A DNA stretch of 22,926 nt from an uncultured Veillonella sp. (GTDB lineage: Bacteria; Bacillota; Negativicutes; Veillonellales; Veillonellaceae), in contig URZS01000002.1 in the NCBI GenBank assembly GCA_900552445.1, positions 1 to 22,926 of the forward strand, in the 5' to 3' direction. A model generated the notes under the pieces. That model was not told the origin of the DNA. It did no database searches and was given only the letters and a program-made list of their open reading frames with translations. Below are positions 7,464 to 14,772 of this stretch, piece by piece (positions within the stretch are counted from its first letter, which is position 1; each line of letters begins with the position of its first letter). The position numbers and the translations under genes are program-made.

Positions 7464-8267
7464 TTATAGTGTAATATGTTTAATGGTACGACGATTTGTA
7501 TCGAGGAACGACGCACTTAATGTGTCGCCAAGCTCAATATCTTTTGTAAAGTACAATGTTACCGTACCAAGTGTTTCTTGAGGATTAAAAAGATTCTTTT
7601 GCTCTAATCTTCGACGAACAAGGTCGCTCGTTTCATAAGCAGGATCTACAAACTGGATGCGACCAGCAGTTAATTCCTCTAATAAAGGTTTAACAAATGG
7701 GAAATGAGTACAGCCCAAAACAACTACGTCAATTTCACGAGATAGCAAAGGCTCTAAATACGCTTCACACACATCACGAACGAAAAAGTCATCTAAATGA
7801 CCTTGCTCAATGAGTCCTGCCAATTCAGGGCATGGTTGCTCCCATACGAGCACATCAGGATCGATTTCAAGCGCAACATGCTTATGAATATGGCTATTTA
7901 CGGTAGCCACTGTTGCCATAATACCTATAGTATTACTTTTACTTTCACTAATAGCCGTTTTTACGCCTTGTGACACACCAATAACAGGTACGGATACGCG
8001 TTCACGTACCTCATCAAGGGCGACAACGGTGAAAGTATTGCAGGCAATAACCATCAATTTAACAGGCTGCTTCTCAAGCGCCTCTGCAATACGGCATGCT
8101 AAATACGTGATTTCATCATCACTGCGATTGCCTACAGGATTATTTGCATTATCCCCGATATAGATAAAATCTTCCTTTGGAAATTGTTCTTGTAATACCT
8201 TTAATACTGATAGTCCGCCTACACCGGAGTCAAATACACCGATAGGCAATTGTTTTACATTATTCAT
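7464..8267 (-). CDS. murI: Glutamate racemase
   Basis: Interconverts L- and D-glutamate, supplying D-Glu for peptidoglycan. The start chosen is an ATG giving a 267-residue protein: GAGGAG lies seven bases upstream, whereas the longer in-frame TTG start five codons earlier has no good ribosome site. Motifs are GVFDSGVGGLSVL (Asp and Ser of the active site), ACNT (Cys76) and GCTHFP (Cys186), the two catalytic cysteines. The substrate-loop motif normally written ARxPYG reads NANNPVG here, with Val replacing the usual Tyr. The gene overlaps the thioesterase by 8 bp, implying coupling. Whether the loop change matters for substrate preference is not known. Confidence 0.94.
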   Translation of the reverse strand: MNNVKQLPIGVFDSGVGGLSVLKVLQEQFPKEDFIYIGDNANNPVGNRSDDEITYLACRIAEALEKQPVKLMVIACNTFTVVALDEVRERVSVPVIGVSQGVKTAISESKSNTIGIMATVATVNSHIHKHVALEIDPDVLVWEQPCPELAGLIEQGHLDDFFVRDVCEAYLEPLLSREIDVVVLGCTHFPFVKPLLEELTAGRIQFVDPAYETSDLVRRRLEQKNLFNPQETLGTVTLYFTKDIELGDTLSASFLDTNRRTIKHITL

Positions 8268-8679
8268 TAGGCATCTCCTCAACAGCAGCTAACATAGGCT
8301 GATAAAAAGTATCGTCTAATCGCACAATCTTTCCTGTTGATTTCGACATAAAAGCGTTCTTAGTTTCTCCCGTCGCCAAAAGCGCACCATCATTAGCGCG
8401 TTTCATACGATAGCGGAAAACCATTTGAGCACGCGTCATTTTAACCAAGTACGTTTCAATGTGAAGTTCATCATCAAAATTTGCTGGTTCTTTATAATTG
8501 CAAGATACGTTCATAATAGGAAACACAATATCCTCATTCATCATATCCCACAAGGTTACACCGATTTGACGAAGGAATTCAATACGTGCCATTTCAAACC
8601 ATCTAAAGTGATTACTATGGTGCGCAATCCCCATCATATCAGTTTCATAAAATCGTACATTTACTGAAGCAATATGCAT
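8260..8679 (-). CDS. Hotdog-fold acyl-CoA thioesterase (YbgC/FadM type)
   Basis: Small 139-residue 4HBT thioesterase. The N-terminal catalytic segment RFYETDMMGIAHHSNHFRWFE matches the family pattern with Asp14 as the catalytic acid and the conserved His-X-Asn pocket; the rest fits one hotdog domain. Such enzymes hydrolyse acyl-CoA or acyl-ACP thioesters in the cytoplasm; the chain length or acyl type cannot be predicted. It is the first gene of a four-gene operon, with AAGGA six bases before the ATG and a near-consensus promoter upstream. The ATG of murI lies inside its last codons. Confidence 0.88.
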   Translation of the reverse strand: MHIASVNVRFYETDMMGIAHHSNHFRWFEMARIEFLRQIGVTLWDMMNEDIVFPIMNVSCNYKEPANFDDELHIETYLVKMTRAQMVFRYRMKRANDGALLATGETKNAFMSKSTGKIVRLDDTFYQPMLAAVEEMPNE

Positions 8680-8701
8680 AAATTCTGTCCTTTTTAAATA
8701 G

Positions 8702-8721
8702 TATACAATTTTTATTGTATA
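8702..8721 (-). promoter_or_regulatory. Perfect 8-4-8 palindrome on the -10 box
   Basis: TATACAAT and ATTGTATA flank four T/A bases. The right arm contains the -10 box of the thioesterase-murI promoter, so a bound protein would block initiation. The regulator is unknown; the palindrome may partly reflect AT-rich chance. Confidence 0.5.
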
Positions 8722-8742
8722 TCTATTACTTTAGGGTGTCAA
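8714..8742 (-). promoter_or_regulatory. Near-consensus sigma-70-type promoter of the thioesterase-murI operon
   Basis: The minus strand reads TTGACA at 8737-8742, a 17-bp spacer, then TACAAT at 8714-8719. This is a perfect -35 with an ideal spacer and a 5/6 -10, the best promoter in the window, 35 bp upstream of the thioesterase ATG. Confidence 0.88.
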
Positions 8743-8746
8743 ATAA

Positions 8747-8785
8747 TTAAAGGCAGTTCAATCACTGTGGATCAAACTGCCTTAA
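8747..8785 (-). terminator. Hairpin terminator after the DUF1232 gene
   Basis: AAGGCAGTT pairs with AACTGCCTT across a loop of about 15 bases, 10 bp beyond the DUF1232 stop. On the minus strand the stem is followed by TTTAATTATTT, a moderate U-tract. It separates this unit from the next operon, whose -35 box begins five bases later. Confidence 0.72.
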
Positions 8786-8795
8786 ATGGTAAAAG

Positions 8796-9143
8796 TTAGC
8801 GACTGCTACCAAATGGGAAGAATTTTTTTGCCTCTTCTTGATGGCTCGTTTTAATGTAACGATTCGCAATCTTAAAGGCTATTCCGAGTACCGCCACATC
8901 ATCTAACCAACCTAATACGGCAATCGTATCCGGTACAACATCAACAGGCAATACGAGATACCCTAAGGCACCTGCAATGACTGCTTTTACATATTTTGGA
9001 GTGTCCTTATCACGCATACAAAGGAACAAGGTCACTGCTCGTTGTACAAAGGCAAGTTTCTTACCATATCGGCCAAGAAAACCTACAAATCTTGATTCGC
9101 TAAAATACTTACCGTATTTAATAATTTTTATGGGATTCATCAT
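8796..9143 (-). CDS. DUF1232 (YkvA-like) protein
   Basis: Small 115-residue protein with the DUF1232 core at residues 48-95: a KYVKAVIAGALGYLVLPVD segment followed by the near-invariant VVPD, then a GWLDDVAVL motif. The function of the family is not established; members are small and membrane-associated, often found beside envelope or stress genes. It lies 16 bp after the amphipathic-repeat gene and is the last gene before a terminator, so the two form an operon. GAAGGA precedes the double ATG; either Met could be used. Confidence 0.85.
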   Translation of the reverse strand: MMNPIKIIKYGKYFSESRFVGFLGRYGKKLAFVQRAVTLFLCMRDKDTPKYVKAVIAGALGYLVLPVDVVPDTIAVLGWLDDVAVLGIAFKIANRYIKTSHQEEAKKFFPFGSSR

Positions 9144-9159
9144 AATAATCCTTCAACGC

Positions 9160-10011
9160 TTATTTGCGCAAACCACCAATTTTGTCTTTCGCTGTGCTAA
9201 CAGTGTTCGCAGCCGCATCTTTTGCTGTTTCTACAGCATCGGAAGCTTTAGTTTTTACTGTTTCTACTGCCACTTGTGCAGAAGCTTTAGCCACTTCTAC
9301 ACCACCTTTAGCTAATTCTTTAGCTACGTCAATATTTTCTTTTGCAACATCAATTTTTTCTTTAGCTGCATCAGATACTTTAGCTATAACTTCAGCTGCA
9401 TTGTCATGAAGTTGATATTTTGTTTCGTTATTCCATTTATCGATAGCAGGTGTTACTTTTTCGTCGTAAACTTGTTTCAACGTTTCTTTAGCAAGACCTG
9501 TTTCGTTAGCAATACCTGCCCATACGTCGCGTTGACCTTGTGTGAAAGGAATGCTAGCGCCTGCATCACGAACGATTTCAGATGCAATCGCTTTACCGCT
9601 TTCAAGGAATTCAGCAACCATTGGTTTATAGCGTTCGATATCAGAAGGCATACCATCTTGAATCCAAATATGAGCAATTTTACCAATAGCATATGTTAAG
9701 CCGATAGCTACAGGAACGCGAACTGCTTTCAAAGGAATAAGAAGGGAAATAGCCGCTGTACCTACAGCTGTGCTAAGACCGCCAACTAAACCTACTGCAG
9801 CACCAGATTGTAATTCTACGTCATAAAGATGAGCAATGCGAGTTACCATGTACGTAGCATTGGCGCACAAAGCAACACTGCTGAATTTAGGGGACAAAGC
9901 TAAAGCCGCTGCACGACCTGCGCCCCAGAAAATAAATTGTTCAACTTGATAGTCACGATCTTGAGAACCATCCATAAGTGGCTCAAGTGTTACGCCATTA
10001 TATTCTGCCAT
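9160..10011 (-). CDS. Membrane protein with C-terminal amphipathic (LEA-like) repeats
   Basis: Not assigned to a family. The 283-residue protein has hydrophobic segments at about 26-60 and 71-112; the second contains a glycine-rich GLVGGLSTAVGTAA stretch reminiscent of glycine-zipper membrane helices. A mostly helical middle follows, and residues 205-275 repeat Val-Ala-Lys / Ala-Lys-Asp patterns that would make a long charged amphipathic helix, similar in composition to late-embryogenesis-abundant or apolipoprotein-like domains. No signal peptide is obvious. It heads a two-gene unit with the DUF1232 gene and has GGAG seven bases before the ATG. Membrane-surface coating or stress protection is a guess from composition only. 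Confidence 0.72.
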   Translation of the reverse strand: MAEYNGVTLEPLMDGSQDRDYQVEQFIFWGAGRAAALALSPKFSSVALCANATYMVTRIAHLYDVELQSGAAVGLVGGLSTAVGTAAISLLIPLKAVRVPVAIGLTYAIGKIAHIWIQDGMPSDIERYKPMVAEFLESGKAIASEIVRDAGASIPFTQGQRDVWAGIANETGLAKETLKQVYDEKVTPAIDKWNNETKYQLHDNAAEVIAKVSDAAKEKIDVAKENIDVAKELAKGGVEVAKASAQVAVETVKTKASDAVETAKDAAANTVSTAKDKIGGLRK

Positions 10012-10060
10012 AAGTATTCTCCTTTGTTGTGAACCAACTATAGGTCATATTATTAGTATT

Positions 10061-10069
10061 ATTATACCA
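10061..10069 (-). promoter_or_regulatory. Predicted extended -10 promoter of the amphipathic-repeat gene
   Basis: The minus strand has TGGTATAAT, matching the extended -10 consensus, about 50 bp upstream of the start codon. No good -35 hexamer is visible. Confidence 0.55.
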
Positions 10070-10148
10070 TTCTATTGCTAGAAGTGAAATGAATTTTTCT
10101 AATTATCTATAGATTTAAAAAATAAAATAACTTCCAATATTTTATATC

Positions 10149-10916
10149 TTACCAACTAGTGAGACCACCATCGATAGTCCAAGCTGCACCCGTTACAAAG
10201 GACGCTTTATTGCTCAATAAAAATACAATTACTTCTCCGATTTCATGAGGCTTACCAATACGGCCTAATGGATAGTGTTGTCCCATTTCCGCCTTTGCAG
10301 TAGCCTTATCTTGATGGGTATTAGCAATCTGTTTATCCACCAAGGATGTATCTACATCACCAGGACATACGCAGTTCACACGAACACCATGGGGTGCCAT
10401 CTCAAGGGATAAAGATTTTGTAAAGCTCACTACCGCACCTTTAGATGCACCGTATACAGAGCAGGCTACATTTCCTTGTAAACCGGCATCACTGGCTACC
10501 GTTACGATACTCCCCTTTGCAGAGCGCAAATAAGGAAGCGCCGCTTGGCACAAGAAAACTGTACCTTTTACATTCGTTCCAAACATTTCATCAAAAGCGG
10601 CTTCTGTTACATCCGCTAACAACTCTTCCTCATAGTAGCCAGCCGCTGTTACGAGAGCAGATACACCGCCAAATAAATCAACTGTTTCTTTTACAATGCG
10701 CTGACAATCTTCAAGTTTAGATACATCACCTTGAATGTACTGTACCTTTGAAGAATAGCGGCGCAACTTAGTCTGAGCTTTTTGACCAGCTTTTTCGTTT
10801 CGCCCATTGATGACTACGCACCAACCTTCTTTCAGTAAAAGCTTGGCCGTAGCAAAGCCAATACCCGATGTACCACCACTGATCAATGCCACTTGTCCAT
10901 CACTTTTATGAGGCAT
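10149..10916 (-). CDS. SDR-family oxidoreductase
   Basis: Classical short-chain dehydrogenase/reductase of 255 residues, NAD(P)-dependent. Motifs in order: the Rossmann glycine motif GGTSGIG at residues 14-20, a DV motif at 64-65, AAG at 91-93 in place of the usual NAG, Asn115, the catalytic Ser142, Tyr155 and Lys159 (YGASK), and PGDVDT after the active site. The C-terminal ASFVTGAAWTIDGG is typical. An Arg at residue 39 after the second strand suggests NADP(H), tentatively. Substrate unknown. It is the last gene of the run that starts with the aminotransferase, 11 bp after the TauE-like permease, with GGAGG before the ATG. No clear terminator follows. Confidence 0.9.
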   Translation of the reverse strand: MPHKSDGQVALISGGTSGIGFATAKLLLKEGWCVVINGRNEKAGQKAQTKLRRYSSKVQYIQGDVSKLEDCQRIVKETVDLFGGVSALVTAAGYYEEELLADVTEAAFDEMFGTNVKGTVFLCQAALPYLRSAKGSIVTVASDAGLQGNVACSVYGASKGAVVSFTKSLSLEMAPHGVRVNCVCPGDVDTSLVDKQIANTHQDKATAKAEMGQHYPLGRIGKPHEIGEVIVFLLSNKASFVTGAAWTIDGGLTSW

Positions 10917-10927
10917 ACTTTGTCCTC

Positions 10928-11722
10928 CTATAACGTTGAAACATAGTCATACACTAATTTCAACAACATTACTGTCGTTACCGACAAGAACACTACACGC
11001 ACTAAAGACGAGCCCTTTGCAATAGCTAAATGAGAGCCTAAATATGCGCCTATGATTTGTCCCACCCCTGTGGCAAGACCATATTTAATATTGACGTGCC
11101 CTAAATATAAGAACACCAATAAGGACGCTACATTACTAGTAAAATTTAATACTTTCGCATTAGCTGATGCGTGTAAAAAATCAAAACCTGTAAAGATAAA
11201 GCCCATAATTAAAAACGTTCCTGTACCAGGTCCAATGAAACCATCATAGGCACCAATACCAAGAGCAAAGGCCATACAAATATATAGAGCTTTACCCACT
11301 ACCGCAGAAGTACGGTTCACCTCGCCCCAATCCTTTTTGAATACCACAAAAAGGGTTACACAAACGAGCAAGATGATAATAATAGGCTTTACATATAATG
11401 GCGGCAACGATACAACCGCTAATGTACCAATCATAGAACCAATAAAGGTAAAGGGCAATAGTTTACGAACCAAAGTAAAATCAACCATATGATTTCGCAA
11501 GAACGTAATGGACGCACTACCAGCACCAAAAATACTGGATAATTTATTACTGCCCAAGGCCATACTAGGCGGAAGATTTGTTAATAACATGGCTGGTACA
11601 GAAATGAGTCCACCGCCACCCACAATGGAGTCAACAAACCCTGCGAAAGCCCCCGCTACGGCGAGCAAAATGAGTATAAGGATATCAAATGGTAAACCTG
11701 TTACCTCAATGAGCCACTCCAT
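10928..11722 (-). CDS. TauE/SafE-family membrane permease
   Basis: Integral membrane protein of 264 residues with about eight hydrophobic helices and the characteristic glycine-rich N-terminal GFVDSIVGGGGLISVPAML. A second, related segment GAYDGFIGPGTGTFLIMGF lies in the second half, the usual internal duplication of the family. Members export or import sulfite, sulfoacetate or other small organic anions; the substrate here is not evident. AGGAGG lies five bases before the ATG. It sits between the YerC-like regulator (65 bp upstream, with a hairpin between) and the SDR gene (11 bp). Proximity to methionine uptake genes is consistent with sulfur metabolism but proves nothing. Confidence 0.88.
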   Translation of the reverse strand: MEWLIEVTGLPFDILILILLAVAGAFAGFVDSIVGGGGLISVPAMLLTNLPPSMALGSNKLSSIFGAGSASITFLRNHMVDFTLVRKLLPFTFIGSMIGTLAVVSLPPLYVKPIIIILLVCVTLFVVFKKDWGEVNRTSAVVGKALYICMAFALGIGAYDGFIGPGTGTFLIMGFIFTGFDFLHASANAKVLNFTSNVASLLVFLYLGHVNIKYGLATGVGQIIGAYLGSHLAIAKGSSLVRVVFLSVTTVMLLKLVYDYVSTL

Positions 11723-11746
11723 ATAAACCTCCTACAGATAGCACAT

Positions 11747-11772
11747 CAACGGTCGCCAAAGGGCCACCGTTG
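11747..11772 (-). promoter_or_regulatory. Intercistronic hairpin between the YerC-like and TauE-like genes
   Basis: CAACGGT pairs with ACCGTTG, extended by GCC/GGC after one mismatch, with a four-base loop. There is no following T-run on the minus strand. It may be a processing or stability element, or a weak attenuator limiting transcription into the permease gene. Confidence 0.5.
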
Positions 11773-11787
11773 TCATGCTAGTTTATA

Positions 11788-12084
11788 TTATTTTGCACCT
11801 AGACGATCTAGCACTAAGGTATAACCATCAGCACCATAGACTAAGCATCGTTTTACACGGCTAATCGTTGCCGTACTCGCACCTGTTTCTTCTACAATTT
11901 TTTCATAGCTATCCCCTGCGCGCAACATTTTAGCAACTTGCAAGCGTTGAGATAAAGCTTTTAATTCATTAATCGTACAAATATCTTCGAAAAATGCATA
12001 GCATTCCTCTGTATTTTCAAGCGTTAAAATAGCGGTGAATAACTCATCGTTTTGTTGACTTCTCAATTTTTCATTGATGCTCAT
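11788..12084 (-). CDS. YerC/YecD-family TrpR-like transcriptional regulator
   Basis: A 98-residue protein of the TrpR/YerC/YecD family of small all-helical DNA-binding regulators. The family signature appears as CYAFFEDICTINELKALSQRLQVAKML followed by a helix-turn-helix, YEKIVEETGASTATISRVKR, ending in a short tail. It is expected to act as a dimeric operator-binding repressor; the ligand is unknown for most members, so it should not be called a tryptophan repressor. It is 9 bp after metI with GGAGG five bases before the ATG, so it is co-transcribed with the transporter and may autoregulate this operon. Confidence 0.9.
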   Translation of the reverse strand: MSINEKLRSQQNDELFTAILTLENTEECYAFFEDICTINELKALSQRLQVAKMLRAGDSYEKIVEETGASTATISRVKRCLVYGADGYTLVLDRLGAK

Positions 12085-12093
12085 AGGATCCTC

Positions 12094-12747
12094 CTACTTC
12101 TTATTCATCGCTTTAGACCAAGCATCACCAATCATTTGTACAACTTGTACCAAAATAATCAAGATGATGATGGTAGCAATCATAATATCTGCTTGGAAAC
12201 GTTGATAACCATATCGGATAGCAATGTCACCGAGACCACCGCCGCCAATAGCACCAGCCATTGCAGAGTAACCGATAAGGTTAACGATAAGAACCGTTAC
12301 ATTGTCAATAATCGTAGGCAATGCTTCTGGTAATAATACTTTCCAAATGATTTGGAGCGGGCTTGCACCCATGGATTGAGCCGCCTCAATAACACCAAAG
12401 TTGATATCTTTAATTGATGTTTCTACAAGGCGTGCTAAGAAGGGAATGGCCGCAATTGTCAAGGGCACACAAGCTGCAGTAGTACCGATAGATGTACCTA
12501 CTACCATACGTGTAAATGGAATAATAGCAACCATCAAAATAATGAAAGGTACTGAACGCGTCGCATTTACGATGGCGCCCAACACTTTATTAATAGCTAC
12601 ATTTTCTAAGATATGACCTTTAGACGTTACCACCAAAACGACACCGAGGGGGATACCAAACAACATGGCCATTACCGTAGAGATGATGGTCATTTGCAAT
12701 GTATCAAGGGTACCAGTTATGAGTAGATTAATGATTTGCTCTGACAT
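12094..12747 (-). CDS. metI: Methionine ABC transporter permease
   Basis: Inner-membrane permease of the methionine uptake transporter. The 217-residue size and five to six hydrophobic helices are typical. The EAA coupling loop that docks on the ATPase is clear: EAAQSMGASPLQIIWKVLLPEALP. NATRSVPFIILMVAIIPFTR and the C-terminal ILIILVQVVQMIGD also match MetI. The ATG, with GAGGTGA upstream, overlaps the end of metN by 20 bp, so the two are coupled. No solute-binding protein gene follows; the next gene is the YerC-like regulator. Confidence 0.94.
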   Translation of the reverse strand: MSEQIINLLITGTLDTLQMTIISTVMAMLFGIPLGVVLVVTSKGHILENVAINKVLGAIVNATRSVPFIILMVAIIPFTRMVVGTSIGTTAACVPLTIAAIPFLARLVETSIKDINFGVIEAAQSMGASPLQIIWKVLLPEALPTIIDNVTVLIVNLIGYSAMAGAIGGGGLGDIAIRYGYQRFQADIMIATIIILIILVQVVQMIGDAWSKAMNKK

Positions 12748-13774
12748 AACCGATCACCTCGCTTTCAATTGGTAATGTTTTGATGTAGTCTAAGCCTGCT
12801 TGTGCATTTTCAGGATCGCCATTTAAGATGACGATAAGGCGACCAACACTTATATTTTGAATATAATCAATACCACCAAAGAGGATGCTTACATCCAAAT
12901 CAAAGCGTCTTATAAGACCTGCCACTACAGGCTCATCTGTTGACTGACCTGTAAATTTAAGACGTACTAATGGAGCTGTACCCCCGATCCATTGATCATG
13001 CAATTCATAGTGTTCTAGAGCTTCTGGAGGCAAGTTATCACTCACTACAGAGCTAATGAACTCTTTTGTTGTATTTTCGCGAGGATGTGTGAACACGTCA
13101 ACAGTGCTACCTTCTTCAAGGATAACACCGCCTTCGATAACCGCTACACGGTCACAGATTTCACGAATAACGTGCATCTCATGTGTAATGAGGACGATAG
13201 TAAGGCCCATTTTTTCATTGATGTCTTTCAACAATTTCAAAATGGAATCCGTTGTTTGAGGATCGAGAGCAGATGTAGCTTCGTCACAAAGGAGAACCTT
13301 TGGATTAGATGCCAATGCACGAGCGATACCAACACGTTGTTTTTGCCCACCAGACAATTGTGACGGATAGTTCTTCATGCGATCTGTAAGGCCTACAATA
13401 TCAAGGATCGGTGTGATACGTTCCTTAATCTCAGCTTTGCTCATCCCTTGTATTTCCAATGGAAATGCTACATTATCATACACGGTACGAGATGATAAGA
13501 GGTTAAAATGTTGGAAAATCATACCAATATTTTTGCGAGCTTTCCGCAATTCAGATTCGCCAAGTGTAGTTAAGTCCGTACCATTTACGATAACAGAGCC
13601 TGATGTAGGTGCTTCGAGCATGTTAATGCATCGAATCAATGTGGATTTACCGGCCCCAGATTGACCGATAATACCAAAGATTTCGCCTTCTTTAACATTG
13701 AGGCTAATATCTTTCAAGGCCTCCACACGAGTAGCGCCTTCATAGACTTTACTAATGTGTTTTAATTCTATCAA
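12728..13774 (-). CDS. metN: Methionine ABC transporter ATP-binding protein
   Basis: ATPase subunit driving methionine import. The start is taken as a TTG (348 residues; protein begins MIELKHIS, as family members do) because AAAGGA lies about eight bases before it; the upstream in-frame ATG at 13810 would add 12 unconserved residues and has no ribosome site. Visible elements are Walker A GQSGAGKST (about 37-45), the Q-loop in FQHFN, signature LSGGQKQR, Walker B VLLCDEATSALD and the H-loop ITHEMHV. The C-terminal ~100 residues (from about 250) form the NIL domain, which in the family binds methionine and inhibits transport. It lies 57 bp after the aminotransferase gene; no SAM riboswitch or T-box fits in that gap. 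Confidence 0.94.
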   Translation of the reverse strand: MIELKHISKVYEGATRVEALKDISLNVKEGEIFGIIGQSGAGKSTLIRCINMLEAPTSGSVIVNGTDLTTLGESELRKARKNIGMIFQHFNLLSSRTVYDNVAFPLEIQGMSKAEIKERITPILDIVGLTDRMKNYPSQLSGGQKQRVGIARALASNPKVLLCDEATSALDPQTTDSILKLLKDINEKMGLTIVLITHEMHVIREICDRVAVIEGGVILEEGSTVDVFTHPRENTTKEFISSVVSDNLPPEALEHYELHDQWIGGTAPLVRLKFTGQSTDEPVVAGLIRRFDLDVSILFGGIDYIQNISVGRLIVILNGDPENAQAGLDYIKTLPIESEVIGYVRANH

Positions 13775-13831
13775 AATAATTTCCTTTCTTAAGGTAAAAG
13801 TTTTTACCATTTAATGAAATCAGCTTACCTA

Positions 13832-14689
13832 TTAAGGCAAACCTTCTTCCATCAATTTTTCTAACCCTTCACGTAGACGTAGTGTCACATGACCTGGTTT
13901 ACCACCAGATACAGGATTTTTGTCTAGCTTGATAATCGGGATGACACCACCAATTGTATCGGTAAAGAATAGTTCGTCCGCATCATCAACAAAGGCGCGG
14001 TCAAATTCTTTTTCGATGAGAGTAATACCTAGAGATGGTGCAACGCGTGTCACAATCATTTGACGTGTAATGCCCTTTAAGATGTGATTATCTGCTGGAT
14101 GCGTATACAAGATACCATCTTTTACAGCAAACACATTAGAAGTAGCGCCTTCTGTACAAATGCCATCTCGGAATAACATGGCAGTATAAGCAAATTTCTT
14201 TTCTGCTTTTGTTTGCGCCAAGATATTTGGAATCAAGTTTGTCGTTTTAATGTCTACTTTATCCCAACGCTCATCAGGTAATGCAATCGCTTTTACGCCT
14301 TCACCCAATTTATTGACTTCATCTAAATTCAAAGTACGGATAGACATGAGCATTTGTGGTTCTAATTTAGAACGATCATATGCATGACGACGCGGCGCAA
14401 CACCACGGGAGATTTGTAAATAAATATACCCCTCTTTGATTTCACTTTGCTCGATTAAAATTTCGTGCAACTCTGTCAAATCATCAGGAGTCATTTTTAC
14501 AGGAATATCCATTTCACGCATAGAGCGATATAAACGATCTTGGTGGTAAGACAATGCGAAGCAACGGCCTTTTACGACGCGCACAACTTCGTATACAGAG
14601 TCACCAAACAAATAGCCACGGTCATCAATGCTGATAACTTTGGCACCTGGTTCAACGAATTCACCGTTAAAATATGTTAATTCTTGCAT
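13832..14689 (-). CDS. Class IV aminotransferase, D-amino-acid aminotransferase-like
   Basis: PLP-dependent fold-type IV enzyme of 285 residues. Lys148 (in DIKTTNL) is the predicted Schiff-base lysine and Glu180 (in CTEGATSNVF) the residue contacting the PLP ring. Near the N-terminus are YFNGEFVEPG and DDRGYLFGDSVYEV. RGVAPRRHAY at 95-104 keeps the Arg and His (Arg100, His102) that in D-amino-acid aminotransferases bind the substrate carboxylate. This favours D-amino-acid aminotransferase over branched-chain aminotransferase or aminodeoxychorismate lyase, although separation within class IV is not certain from sequence alone. GAGGTG lies five bases before the ATG. It is the first gene of a run continuing into metN-metI, with a predicted promoter upstream. 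Confidence 0.85.
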   Translation of the reverse strand: MQELTYFNGEFVEPGAKVISIDDRGYLFGDSVYEVVRVVKGRCFALSYHQDRLYRSMREMDIPVKMTPDDLTELHEILIEQSEIKEGYIYLQISRGVAPRRHAYDRSKLEPQMLMSIRTLNLDEVNKLGEGVKAIALPDERWDKVDIKTTNLIPNILAQTKAEKKFAYTAMLFRDGICTEGATSNVFAVKDGILYTHPADNHILKGITRQMIVTRVAPSLGITLIEKEFDRAFVDDADELFFTDTIGGVIPIIKLDKNPVSGGKPGHVTLRLREGLEKLMEEGLP

Positions 14690-14742
14690 AGGAGCACCTC
14701 TTTTTCTATTTCGTTACTCTATCAAGTAGTAATCATGGACTT

Positions 14743-14772
14743 ATTATATCACAATTACTTTCAAATTTTCAC
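14743..14772 (-). promoter_or_regulatory. Predicted promoter of the aminotransferase-metNI operon
   Basis: The minus strand has GTGAAA at 14767-14772 (4/6 of the -35 consensus), an 18-bp spacer, and TATAAT at 14743-14748 preceded by TGA, an extended -10. The context ATTGTGATATAAT is identical to that upstream of rph. It lies after the terminator of the previous unit and about 54 bp before the ATG. Confidence 0.68.

Noticed and set aside
9164..9409. Plus-strand Ala/Ser/Thr-rich ORF opposite the amphipathic-repeat gene
   Set aside because: Shadow of the repeat-rich minus-strand gene, with no ribosome site or domain; kept out of the annotation.
13775..13831. Possible SAM riboswitch or T-box before metN
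   Set aside because: The gap to the aminotransferase is only 57 bp, too short for either, and no leader folds were seen in the longer region before the aminotransferase beyond a promoter and a terminator.
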